This document shows positions 16,674 through 25,737 of a DNA stretch of 64,000 bases, in pieces. The first letter of the stretch is position 1, and each line of letters opens with the position of its first letter. The translations under genes and the position numbers were made by a program. The notes beneath the pieces are model-generated. The model had not been told where the DNA came from and searched no databases. It saw nothing but the letters and a program-made list of their open reading frames with translations. The stretch is from Polaribacter sp. HaHaR_3_91. Its GTDB lineage: Bacteria; Bacteroidota; Bacteroidia; Flavobacteriales; Flavobacteriaceae. The stretch is from the NCBI RefSeq assembly GCF_019278525.1, contig NZ_CP058986.1, positions 1,708,001 through 1,772,000 on the forward strand, in the 5' to 3' direction.

Positions 16674-17768
16674 TTACTTTATAGCATACAAACGTTTGTT
16701 ATTGGTGTCTGGCTCTATGTGTTTTAAATCTCCATACGGTTTAATTAAGGGTTTTAATACCACCAAACCCGTTGTTCTACCTCTAATAATTAAGGTACTG
16801 TTTTTACTATTCCATGTCCATCTGTATTTATTTAACGGAATGTTATAGTTATTAATTTCTACCATTAATTCTTCGTTTTGCTCAATCCAATCGATTACCT
16901 CTTTTTCTGAAGTAAATATTGGCATTTCATTATCTGTATGGTGGTAACCAAACTCCCATTTAATTGGTATAGAGAACTGAGTGGTATACGCATCGCCAAC
17001 ATATCTTTCTTCTTCATTATTTAAAGCATCATACCAGTTAATGTCTTTTTCTTCTGGATATTTATTCGCAATTTCTTTAGATAAATCTATTTTTCCAGGA
17101 GAATGAGCTGTAGGATAAAATACGTAATAAGGTTGTGCTAAATAATAGTTAGAAAATTTACCACTAAAAATGGTGTAATAAGGAGATGCAATAACTTTTG
17201 GTAATGTTGGAGCCGATAAAGCGTCTTTTAGCGTTTTTAATAATGCTGTGTTTTCAACCAATCCAGAAGCATGAAAAACTATTTTAGTATCTTTATTAAC
17301 TACATTTTTTAGCGTTGGTAAAGTACCTTGAGTTATCGTTTTTCTTAAAGTTGCTGCGGTAATTTTATCACCTTTAACAATAGTTTCTAAATTCATGCCT
17401 TTATACGGGTTGCTGTTATTTACAATATGAACATCTCCGTAAGGATTTTCGTTAGCATTTTTATTTAGCCAAACAATTATTTCTTCTAGAGAATATTGTC
17501 CGTCTATTATTTTGATGTTTTTCTCTTCAAAATAAGCTCTAGCGTTGGTGTAATAGGTTTCATTTCCGACGTCAAAACCTGTAATAAAAACAATGGGTTC
17601 TCTAGAAGTAATTTTTATAGTAGTTTCATTTTTAATAGTAGCAACATTTTCTGCAAGAACTATTGCTTTATTTTCTTTTATTATTTTCTTATTATCACAA
17701 CTAATAAACGGGCTGCTTAATAAGATTATACCTGCTGCAAATACTGATTTTTTTAATATAGTTTTCAT
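16674..17768 (-). CDS. Unknown lipoprotein
   Basis: 364 residues with a clear lipoprotein signal ending in FISC (Cys25). Not recognised. It contains VFITGFDVGNETYYTNARAY, a segment typical of extracytoplasmic Bacteroidota proteins, and an HIVNNSNPYKGMNLE stretch, but no catalytic motif I can name. The alternating strand and helix pattern suggests a globular mixed fold. It is separated from the downstream LytS operon by a terminator and is divergent from the Tricorn-like gene. The deduced cell address is the periplasmic face of a membrane or the cell surface. Confidence 0.7.
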   Translation of the reverse strand: MKTILKKSVFAAGIILLSSPFISCDNKKIIKENKAIVLAENVATIKNETTIKITSREPIVFITGFDVGNETYYTNARAYFEEKNIKIIDGQYSLEEIIVWLNKNANENPYGDVHIVNNSNPYKGMNLETIVKGDKITAATLRKTITQGTLPTLKNVVNKDTKIVFHASGLVENTALLKTLKDALSAPTLPKVIASPYYTIFSGKFSNYYLAQPYYVFYPTAHSPGKIDLSKEIANKYPEEKDINWYDALNNEEERYVGDAYTTQFSIPIKWEFGYHHTDNEMPIFTSEKEVIDWIEQNEELMVEINNYNIPLNKYRWTWNSKNSTLIIRGRTTGLVVLKPLIKPYGDLKHIEPDTNNKRLYAIK

Positions 17769-17950
17769 AATTTCTACGTTTTTAAGTGTTAATACACTGT
17801 AAAAGTAGAGGAGAAGTTGATGTTGATTTTACCGATTTTAGAATCCGTTGCTTATGAATTAGAATTCGTTAAAAAAAACTTTAACTTTTTGATATTTTAC
17901 TGTAGAAAAATTATTGATTACTTTTAAAAACTTAACCAAATTAATTAGTA

Positions 17951-20900
17951 ATGAAGTTTTTTTTAAAAATTAGTATTTTTTTATTTTCGATTTCTCTCTT
18001 TTCTCAAAAAGAGAATGTTTATTTTACTTTAAAACCAACATTAACACCTAATGGAGATGTTGTTGTTTTTAGTTATCAAGATGATTTATGGAGAGTTAAC
18101 TCTGATGGAGGAACTGCTTTTAGATTAACTGCAATGGATGGAACTGAGACAGATCCTTCTGTTTCTCCTGATGGAAATTGGTTGGCTTTTTCTAGTAATC
18201 AGTATGGTAATTATGATGTGTATTTAATGCCTTTAAACGGAGGTGAAATAAAACAACTTACTTTTCATGAAAGTGATGATCGAGTTGCTTCTTGGAATTG
18301 GGATAGTAAAACAATTAATTTTGCTTCTAATAGATATAATAGAACAACAAACTATACTATTTCAACTAAAGGAGAAACAGCAAAAAGAACCTTTAATCAT
18401 TATTTTAATACCATTCATAATGTTGTTCAGCATCCTAAAACTAAAGACATTTACTTTAATGAATCTTGGGAAAGCTCAAGTTATGCAAATAGAAAAAGAT
18501 ATAAAGGAGATTATAACCCAGATATTAAATCGTACAACACAGCTACTAAAAAGTATACAAAGCACACTTCTTATAAAGGAAAAGATTTTGGAGCAACTAT
18601 AGATTCTAAAGGAAATATTTACTTTAAATCTGATGAATATAATGGAGAATATAATTTATATACTTTAAATAATGGTGTTAAAAAACAGCTCACTGAGTTT
18701 GATACTTCTATTATGTGGCCAAAAGTGAGTGCTAATGGAGAAAAAATAGTGTTTAGAAAAGATTATCAGTTGTATATCTATGATGTAGCCTCAAAAAAAT
18801 CGAATAAATTAAATATAAATATCAACAATAATACAACCGTTAATAAAAATCAATCATACAATATAAAAGGTGAAATTACTTATTTTGATGTTTCTCCTGA
18901 TGGAAAAAAGATGGCATTTGTATCTAGAGGGAAATTATTTATTTCTGATATTGAAGGGAAGTTTGTAAAAGAAATACCTACAAGTAAAACAGAAGCAGTT
19001 GAAGAAGTAAAATGGTTAAAAAATAACACATCACTTTTATATTCTAGATCTTATAACGGTTATTATAATTGGTTTACGGTTGATGTTAATAATTTAACTG
19101 AAACAAAACAAATTACAAAAAATAGTAAGAATAATAGGTTTATTACTTTTAATAAAGAAATTTCTAAAGGTGTTTATTTAAGAGGTAGAAACGAAATTTA
19201 TACGATAGATTTAAAGAGTTTTAAAAGTAGTTTAGTTGTACAAGATGAACTTTGGGGATTCTATAACTCTAAACCATATTTTTCACCCGATGGTAAATAC
19301 ATCGTTTATAATGCTTACAAAGATTTTGAAGCAGAAATTTTAGTATATAATTTAGAAACTAAAAAGAAAATAAACCTAACCAATACAAAGGTTTCAGAAT
19401 CTGGACCAGTTTGGTCTAATGATGGAAAGTATATTTATTTTTCATCAGAAAGAACAGCTCCTAACTTTCCTAGTGGAGGAAATGGTGAGTCTAAAATATA
19501 CCAAATGGCTTTAGATAAATATGAAAAACCTTTTAAAATGGAAAAGGCAAATGAATTATTTTCTAAAAAAGATACAGCAAATAAAAAAGAAAATAAAACA
19601 ACTGTTAATGTTCAAATAAACCAAAAAGGTTTAATGACAAGGCTTACTAGAATCAGTCCAAGATTTGGTAATCAAAAAAATATTACAATTATAAATGAAG
19701 GACAAAAGACGCATGTGTTATATGTATCTAATCATGATAAAGGTGAGAATAAGTTATGGAAAACAACATTAGAACCATTTGAAGCAAATAAAACCGTTAA
19801 AATTGATGATAAAAGAGTTTTTAATTATCAACAAATAACGATAAAAAAGAAACATTATATACTTGTAAACGGATCAATTCAAACTTTAAATTTAAGTTCT
19901 AATAAATTAAAAGCAATTTCGATTGATTTTAAATTTAATAAAACTTTATCTAATGAATTTGAACAAATGTATTTTGAAGCTTGGGCAGGAATGGAAGAGA
20001 ATTTTTATGATGAAAATTTTCACGGACAAAACTGGCAAAAATTAAGAGATAGTTATAAAAAGTATTTACCTTTTATTACAAAAAGGTCAGACTTACGTTT
20101 AATTTTTAATGATATGTTAGGAGAATTAAATACATCACATTTTGGATTTAATTCTAAAGGTTCTGAAGAGAAAACATATTACGGTACCAAAACTTCATCT
20201 ACAGGAATTATTTTTAATAATGAGAATCCCTATAAAGTAGAAAGCATTGTTTTAAATAGTCCAACAGATATTGAAAGTAAAGATATCAGAAAAAATGATG
20301 TTTTAATTTCTGTAAATAATGTAAAAATTGATAAGAATAAAAATAGAGAATCCTATTTTATAAATCCTGATTTTAAAGAAGAAATTAAACTGACTTTCTC
20401 TAGAGGAAAAAAAGTGTTTACCGTTTTTGTACATGCTACAACTTATGGGCAAATTAAAAATTTAATGTACGATGATTGGCAAAATGAAAATCAGAAATAT
20501 GTAGATCAAAAATCTAATAATAATATTGCTTATGTACACATGAAAAATATGAGTGGTGGTGAGTTAACTAAGTTTTATGAAGATTTAATGAGTGATGAAG
20601 CTTATAAAAAAGGTTTAATTTTAGATTTAAGATATAATACAGGAGGAAATGTACACGATGCTGTTCTTAACTTTTTACAACAAAAACAATATTTAAGTTG
20701 GAAATATAGAGAAGGAAAACTAGCAAGTCAATCTAACTTTAATTACGGCAATAAGCCAATTGTATTATTAATAAATGAACAATCTCTTTCTGATGCAGAA
20801 ATGACAGCAGCAGGTTTTAAAGAATTAGGTTTAGGTAAAATTATAGGTACAGAAACTTATAGGTGGATTATTTTTACAACCAGTAAATCTTTAGTAGATG

Positions 20901-21073
20901 GTTCTAGTTATAGATTACCATCTTGGGGATGTTATACTTTAGATGGTAAAGATTTAGAGCTAAATGGAGTTTCGCCAGATATTTATGTAGGTAAAAGTTT
21001 TACTGATAGATTAGAAAATAAAACACCACAATTAGATAGAGCTATTGATGTTATTTTAAAAGAAATTAAGTAG
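17951..21073 (+). CDS. Tricorn-like S41 protease with beta-propeller
   Basis: 1040 residues with a signal peptide (1-19). Residues about 20-640 carry TolB/WD-like propeller blades (PSVSPDGNWLAFSSN, SPDGKKMAFVSRG, SPDGKYIVYNAY). Next come a C1 segment, a PDZ domain (about 760-820) and an S41 protease domain. The Tricorn active-site residues are recognisable: Ser729-His730 in ELNTSHFGF, Ser947-Asp948 in SLSDAEM, and a glutamate in the final DLELNGVSPD segment. Archaeal Tricorn degrades peptides downstream of the proteasome; secreted bacterial homologues probably process peptides in the periplasm. Monocistronic, closed by a terminator. Confidence 0.9.
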   Translation: MKFFLKISIFLFSISLFSQKENVYFTLKPTLTPNGDVVVFSYQDDLWRVNSDGGTAFRLTAMDGTETDPSVSPDGNWLAFSSNQYGNYDVYLMPLNGGEIKQLTFHESDDRVASWNWDSKTINFASNRYNRTTNYTISTKGETAKRTFNHYFNTIHNVVQHPKTKDIYFNESWESSSYANRKRYKGDYNPDIKSYNTATKKYTKHTSYKGKDFGATIDSKGNIYFKSDEYNGEYNLYTLNNGVKKQLTEFDTSIMWPKVSANGEKIVFRKDYQLYIYDVASKKSNKLNININNNTTVNKNQSYNIKGEITYFDVSPDGKKMAFVSRGKLFISDIEGKFVKEIPTSKTEAVEEVKWLKNNTSLLYSRSYNGYYNWFTVDVNNLTETKQITKNSKNNRFITFNKEISKGVYLRGRNEIYTIDLKSFKSSLVVQDELWGFYNSKPYFSPDGKYIVYNAYKDFEAEILVYNLETKKKINLTNTKVSESGPVWSNDGKYIYFSSERTAPNFPSGGNGESKIYQMALDKYEKPFKMEKANELFSKKDTANKKENKTTVNVQINQKGLMTRLTRISPRFGNQKNITIINEGQKTHVLYVSNHDKGENKLWKTTLEPFEANKTVKIDDKRVFNYQQITIKKKHYILVNGSIQTLNLSSNKLKAISIDFKFNKTLSNEFEQMYFEAWAGMEENFYDENFHGQNWQKLRDSYKKYLPFITKRSDLRLIFNDMLGELNTSHFGFNSKGSEEKTYYGTKTSSTGIIFNNENPYKVESIVLNSPTDIESKDIRKNDVLISVNNVKIDKNKNRESYFINPDFKEEIKLTFSRGKKVFTVFVHATTYGQIKNLMYDDWQNENQKYVDQKSNNNIAYVHMKNMSGGELTKFYEDLMSDEAYKKGLILDLRYNTGGNVHDAVLNFLQQKQYLSWKYREGKLASQSNFNYGNKPIVLLINEQSLSDAEMTAAGFKELGLGKIIGTETYRWIIFTTSKSLVDGSSYRLPSWGCYTLDGKDLELNGVSPDIYVGKSFTDRLENKTPQLDRAIDVILKEIK

Positions 21074-21116
21074 CTTTCTTTAGTTGTTAAATATCAAAAA
21101 ATATATAATTTTTAAT

Positions 21117-21154
21117 AAAAAACTCAAGATTAAATTCAATCTTGAGTTTTTTTT
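21117..21154. terminator. Bidirectional terminator
   Basis: Arms AAAACTCAAGATT (21119-21131) and AATCTTGAGTTTT (21138-21150) with A and T runs outside, between convergent genes. Confidence 0.85.
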
Positions 21155-21155
21155 A

Positions 21156-21509
21156 TTAATTTAAAATTAAAGAATAATCTATGTCTGCCGTAGATATCAT
21201 TTTGTTTTTATTACCAGAGTAAATCCCTAATAGTATTTTAAGTTCTTCAATTTCATAAGTATCAAAAACCAACACTAAATTCTGATGAAAAGTAGGTACA
21301 GGTATTTTTCTTTTTTGTGTTGTGTTTGCGCTATAGTCTAACCAATAATTAACATCTATTTCTGCAACATATTCTCTAAACTTATTCAGTTGTTCTTTAT
21401 CAAATTGAAAAAAGATATTATTAAAAATGAGGTTATAATTATTACAATCTTTACAAATTGATATTTCTCCGTTTTTAACGCTAGCTATTATTTTAGATTT
21501 TTGACACAT
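21156..21509 (-). CDS. Small CxxC protein, DUF6686-like
   Basis: 117 residues, probably cytosolic (no signal). The N-terminal half holds ISICKDCNNYNLIF, a CxxC pair in a context like DUF6686 proteins of Bacteroidota, which is how I would class it with moderate confidence. The C-terminal half is unremarkable. It starts 11 bases after the PepSY reductase stop, so it is the last gene of the haem/iron operon. The cysteine pair could bind a metal or serve a redox role; neither is shown. Confidence 0.65.
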   Translation of the reverse strand: MCQKSKIIASVKNGEISICKDCNNYNLIFNNIFFQFDKEQLNKFREYVAEIDVNYWLDYSANTTQKRKIPVPTFHQNLVLVFDTYEIEELKILLGIYSGNKNKMISTADIDYSLILN

Positions 21510-21520
21510 TGTTTTAATTT

Positions 21521-23713
21521 TTAGTAACAGTCAGTTTTTATTTGATTGTTTTCTTTAAATTTATGTAATGAAGATTGTAAATGTTTTTTAGTTATTTCTT
21601 CTAATGCTTTTGTGACTCCCTTTTCCATGTATATAGACCCGCAAATCATAATTAAACCTCCATTATGTATGGTATTCGCAATTAGTGTTCCGTGATTTAT
21701 TAATAAATCTTGAACATATATTTTCTCTTTTTCTTCTTGAGAATATGCAGCGTGGAACGAGTTGAGCGTATTATTTTCTATGGCTGTCTGTATATTGTTT
21801 TTGTAAATTTTAAAAGACTCTTTTGTTCTTCCTCCCCAAAATAAATGAGTTTTTGTATTTGATTTTTTTCTATTAATCATTCCTAAAAAAGGTGCAATTC
21901 CAGTTCCGTTGGCAATTAAAATAACTTCTTTTGTTTTTTTTGGAAGATGAAATGCTGTATTTTTTTGAATACTTGCTACCATTTTATCGGCTTTACATAA
22001 ACTATTAAAATAAGTAGAACAAAGTCCGAATTCATGTTTCTTAATACTTAACAGAATAGTATTATCTATTTTTGCAATAGAATACAAACGACTTCTTGTT
22101 TCATTTTTTGGAGTAATAGAAAGTAAATCTCCAGATTCGAAAGTTGTTTTTTTATTCGGCTTTAATTGAATTAAAAAAGTATCATCAGTATTAATAGGTG
22201 TTTTATTTATTACCGTAAATTCTTGTTCTTTTTTGTTTGTTGTTAAAAGACTTTCTGTGGTTACTATAAGTGTTGTTTTATAGAAAGCATTCCATTCTTG
22301 TAACCATTGGTTAAAATCAGAAAAAGATTGGTTATTGATCTTAAAAACAGGTAGAATAGGAGTGAATTTGTCTTGCATTTGTAAATGAGCATGTACCAAA
22401 ATAGCAAACTTACAATACTGTGTATACTCTTTAGAACCAAAACCGACTACAGAGAAATTTAAGAGATTGTTTTGCGACGTGTTTTCAATTTTAGAAATAA
22501 ATTTCTTCGCATTTATAGGGGCTTCTCCTTCACCATAAGTTGCTGTAAATATGATAATATTTGTTGCTTTTTTATAGCTTGTATATTGGTTTAATTCTGA
22601 TAAAAATACCGTTTTTTCAGAAGCGATTAAGGCCTTGTAAAAAGCAGTAGCAAAATTAAAGGTGCTTCCGGTTTCAGAACCAACTAGAATTATATATTCG
22701 GCTTCATCTTTAGTAAAATTATTTTTAACCAAGCTAGTTTTCTTCCTTCTTTTTAAAGTCATGGCAAAGCCAGAAAAAATAAAGAATAAAATAGCAAAAC
22801 AAGCTAATAATAAAACAATAGACCATAAGATAGAGCCTTTTCCGGTATGAAGTAATAAGCTATAATAAGAACCAAAAGTAACGAGTGGTTGTTTTTTTAG
22901 GCTAATAACTTGTCCCGTAATTTGATGTACAGCAACTTCTTTATCAGTAAGTTTTACATAGTAATAATCTTCTTCATCTGTAGAAAATGGGAATTCTATA
23001 CTTTTTACTTCATCTAATTTTGTAGACTCAAAAAAATCAATAATAGCATTGTTTTGTAGTGTCTTATTTTGTGTAATTTCTACATGTTTACTATTGTCTT
23101 TTGGTAATACATAAAAACGGTCTAAAGATAGATATACACCTGTTAATGTAATTACTATAATAGGTACTAGCGTATATCGACCAATAATAATATGGTAATA
23201 TTGATTAAAATCTTCTTTAATTATTTTAGAGAAGAATTTAGAAATACCACCTTGTCTTTTTGCAATTAATACAATTCCGGTAACAGAAATTAGCAGCAGT
23301 AAAAAAGATACAAATCCAATAATAAACCTACCCGTAGATTTTAAAAATAACGAACGATGTAGGTTTGTTGCAAATTCATAAATTGGTTTTTTCTCTATGA
23401 TATCTCCAATCTTTTCTCCTGTTTTTGGGTTGATGTAAAAAGTAGCGCTTTTACCATTTGTTAAAACAACATTTGCAGCTACAAAACCATTTTCATCAAC
23501 TTCTATGGTGATTACTTCATCATATTTTTGATGCAATACAACAATTGTTTCTTGAATAGAAACTGTATTAATATCTACAACATCATAAGGAGAAAGTTTA
23601 TCAGAAATTGGTTCGAAAGCCAATATAATTCCGGTTACAGAAGCGATAATAATAAATAAAGCAGAAGATATAGCCAGGGTTAAGTGGCTATATCTCCAAA
23701 TGGAAATCGTCAT
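21521..23713 (-). CDS. PepSY-TM / flavodoxin / FNR fusion reductase
   Basis: 730 residues. The N-terminal third is a PepSY_TM unit with four helices (about 10-33, 129-151, 181-199, 296-320) and periplasmic PepSY segments. His10, His119, His174 and His289 at helix edges could ligate haem b, as in the siderophore reductase FoxB. Then a flavodoxin domain (341-475; FMN loop GSETGSTFNFA, and TATYGEGEAP) and an FNR module (about 497-720; FAD motif RLYSIA at 542-547, NADPH motif GTGIAPF at 603-609, CGS at 692-694). The predicted path is NADPH to FAD to FMN to haem to periplasm. The neighbours imply reduction of haem or ferric iron taken up by the TonB receptor. Confidence 0.9.
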   Translation of the reverse strand: MTISIWRYSHLTLAISSALFIIIASVTGIILAFEPISDKLSPYDVVDINTVSIQETIVVLHQKYDEVITIEVDENGFVAANVVLTNGKSATFYINPKTGEKIGDIIEKKPIYEFATNLHRSLFLKSTGRFIIGFVSFLLLLISVTGIVLIAKRQGGISKFFSKIIKEDFNQYYHIIIGRYTLVPIIVITLTGVYLSLDRFYVLPKDNSKHVEITQNKTLQNNAIIDFFESTKLDEVKSIEFPFSTDEEDYYYVKLTDKEVAVHQITGQVISLKKQPLVTFGSYYSLLLHTGKGSILWSIVLLLACFAILFFIFSGFAMTLKRRKKTSLVKNNFTKDEAEYIILVGSETGSTFNFATAFYKALIASEKTVFLSELNQYTSYKKATNIIIFTATYGEGEAPINAKKFISKIENTSQNNLLNFSVVGFGSKEYTQYCKFAILVHAHLQMQDKFTPILPVFKINNQSFSDFNQWLQEWNAFYKTTLIVTTESLLTTNKKEQEFTVINKTPINTDDTFLIQLKPNKKTTFESGDLLSITPKNETRSRLYSIAKIDNTILLSIKKHEFGLCSTYFNSLCKADKMVASIQKNTAFHLPKKTKEVILIANGTGIAPFLGMINRKKSNTKTHLFWGGRTKESFKIYKNNIQTAIENNTLNSFHAAYSQEEKEKIYVQDLLINHGTLIANTIHNGGLIMICGSIYMEKGVTKALEEITKKHLQSSLHKFKENNQIKTDCY

Positions 23714-23724
23714 TATAATTTTTT

Positions 23725-24216
23725 TTATTGTGGCATGATTCTTATATAACGAATAAATCCTTTTCCTTCAACTTTAGATTTAACGTTTTCTGATGTTAAT
23801 TCAAACTCTACATCATCTTTGTAATATGCTTGGTTTTCCACAGAAGTTTCAAAACGGATTTTATATCCTGCATCAATTTTACTGTCATCAATTTTTAGAA
23901 CACTAATAGCACGTTCTCCTCCACTAATTGTTGCTCCTGTAATAGCATCAATATCGCTATGCTTTGTTCCTTGAAACTTCCACCATTCTTCTAGGTTAGA
24001 GTACCATTCATCATCGTCTCCTAACACATTTAGGGTTTCTTCATATTCTCCATCAGAATTTATTAGAGAAATTACAATATAAGCTCCTTCTCCGGTGTAA
24101 TTAGTTAACTGAATCATACATTTGTATGAACTTGTTTCGCTACTTTTAAAACTGAACAATGCAAATGCGATTGCAATTATAATAGGTGTTATTTTAAATA
24201 TATTTTTAGTTTTCAT
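23725..24216 (-). CDS. DUF2271 protein with flavinylation-type motif
   Basis: 163 residues. A hydrophobic N-terminus (about 8-23) exports it. The rest matches DUF2271: YKCMIQLTNYTGEGAYIVIS, a WYSNLEEWW segment and a C-terminal RYIRIMPQ strand. Residues 90-96 read D-A-I-T-G-A-T, which fits Dxx[S/T]GAT, the site where ApbE attaches FMN to a threonine in NqrC/RnfG-type proteins; Thr96 would carry the flavin. No apbE gene is in the window. Placed 11 bases before the PepSY reductase, it is a good candidate periplasmic electron carrier from that enzyme. Domain identity is solid; flavinylation is inferred. Confidence 0.8.
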   Translation of the reverse strand: MKTKNIFKITPIIIAIAFALFSFKSSETSSYKCMIQLTNYTGEGAYIVISLINSDGEYEETLNVLGDDDEWYSNLEEWWKFQGTKHSDIDAITGATISGGERAISVLKIDDSKIDAGYKIRFETSVENQAYYKDDVEFELTSENVKSKVEGKGFIRYIRIMPQ

Positions 24217-24225
24217 TCTTAAGTT

Positions 24226-25734
24226 TTATTTTAAAAATTTAATATCAGTATTTTTTAATAACTCATTTTCCAAAGCTAAATCATAAGTAGATTCTTCAAA
24301 TTCGTTTTTTATATTTTTATCTGCACCAATACTTAATAAATAATTGATAATTTTAGTGTCTTTAGATTTCATAGCTGCTAAGTGCAGTGCCGTATAACCT
24401 TCGTTATTTTTTGCGTTTACATCAATACCATAAGAATTTACTTCTTTTAATAATTTGATATTTTTATTGTCTAAAGCAAAGTGAAATAATGTGTTGTTAC
24501 CACCCTGAATTTGATTTAATTTTAATCCGTTTTTAACAAGTAGGTTCTTTTTTGTAGCAAAATTATCATTTCTTCTTTCGTTGTAACTATTAAGCAAATA
24601 GTACGCTAAAGTATTTCCGTCTTTGTCAGTTACATTTATGTTCGCTTTTTGGTTAATTAGATAAGCCACAACATCACTAGAGTTTCTTTCTACAGCTACT
24701 GAAAGAGCAGAGTTTCCTTGCTTGTTTGTGTGATTAATATCCTTTGTTTTTTCAGTTAAAAAAGTAACAATCTCCAAAGAATTTCTACCAGTTGCGTTTA
24801 ATAAAGGTGTGTTTCCTTCTTTATCAGCATGATTGATATCAACATTTTTACTTAAAAAATAATTAAAAGTAGCAATGTCTTTATTACCAGAAGCTAAAAA
24901 ATGAAATGCATTTTGTCCGTCTTTATTCGTAACATTTGCGTCAAGACCTAAGCTATTTAAGTATTTAAAAAATGCTAAAGAATTGTAACCGCCACGGCCA
25001 CCTCTTGTTGCTAATAAAAGTGCATTTTCACCATTTTTATTTAAGTTTTTGTATGGTAAACCTTTCTTTATTAATAAGTTTAGCATTTCTTTATTTCCTT
25101 TTTTAGCAACATAATTAAATGCACCGTTTCCATCATTATCAGTGCTGTTTAAAGCCAATCCTTTTGATGTAAAATAGTCTAATAAATCTAAGTTATTTAA
25201 TGACGGAAGTAATAAAAGTAAAGCGTTTGCACCGTGTCCGTTGGTGTCGGTTGCAATGTCTAATCCATTTTCAATAAATAAATCATAGATTTTGGTATTG
25301 GTATTTCCTGCATTTGCAGCAAACGTTAATGGAGAAGATTGATGAGAATCTTTTAGACTTAAATCCGCTCCGTTTTTAATTAAGTAAGCAGTAAGTTCTA
25401 AATTATCTGCATAGGCAGCCCAAAAAACATATGTTCGCTTATCGTGTGTAATTTTGTTAACATCATTCCCTTCTTTAGAAAGTAAATATTTAATGGATGC
25501 ATTTGGTGCTTTTTGCAAAATAGCATATACTACACCATCAAAACCACCTTTATTGGCTTCACTTGGGTTGTTACCTTGTGCTATTTTTTGATCAATAATC
25601 TCGATGCTTGGGTTTGTATCCCAAAAATCTCTATCTAAAAATATATTTGATGATTGCTGTTGTTTTCTTTGTGCTACAACTACTGTGCTAATAAATAATA
25701 TAGCAACAAGGGCTATTAGTTTAGTTCTTTTCAT
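24226..25734 (-). CDS. Secreted ankyrin-repeat protein
   Basis: 502 residues with a signal peptide (1-21, ending VVVAQ), so periplasmic or outer. From about residue 60 to the end there are roughly a dozen ankyrin repeats, e.g. NGADLSLKDSHQSSPLTFAA, NKEGNTPLLNA-type units and EGYTALHLAAMKSK. Ankyrin stacks bind proteins; they have no enzymatic role of their own. Its place between DUF6607 and DUF2271 genes, with 9- and 3-base gaps, ties it to the haem/iron operon. A scaffold for the receptor-reductase complex is one possible role; that is inference. Confidence 0.88.
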   Translation of the reverse strand: MKRTKLIALVAILFISTVVVAQRKQQQSSNIFLDRDFWDTNPSIEIIDQKIAQGNNPSEANKGGFDGVVYAILQKAPNASIKYLLSKEGNDVNKITHDKRTYVFWAAYADNLELTAYLIKNGADLSLKDSHQSSPLTFAANAGNTNTKIYDLFIENGLDIATDTNGHGANALLLLLPSLNNLDLLDYFTSKGLALNSTDNDGNGAFNYVAKKGNKEMLNLLIKKGLPYKNLNKNGENALLLATRGGRGGYNSLAFFKYLNSLGLDANVTNKDGQNAFHFLASGNKDIATFNYFLSKNVDINHADKEGNTPLLNATGRNSLEIVTFLTEKTKDINHTNKQGNSALSVAVERNSSDVVAYLINQKANINVTDKDGNTLAYYLLNSYNERRNDNFATKKNLLVKNGLKLNQIQGGNNTLFHFALDNKNIKLLKEVNSYGIDVNAKNNEGYTALHLAAMKSKDTKIINYLLSIGADKNIKNEFEESTYDLALENELLKNTDIKFLK

Positions 25735-25737
25735 TTT

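Noticed and set aside
18267..18602. Overlapping ORF in another frame of the Tricorn-like gene
   Set aside because: Low-complexity translation, no start context, fully inside a conserved gene.
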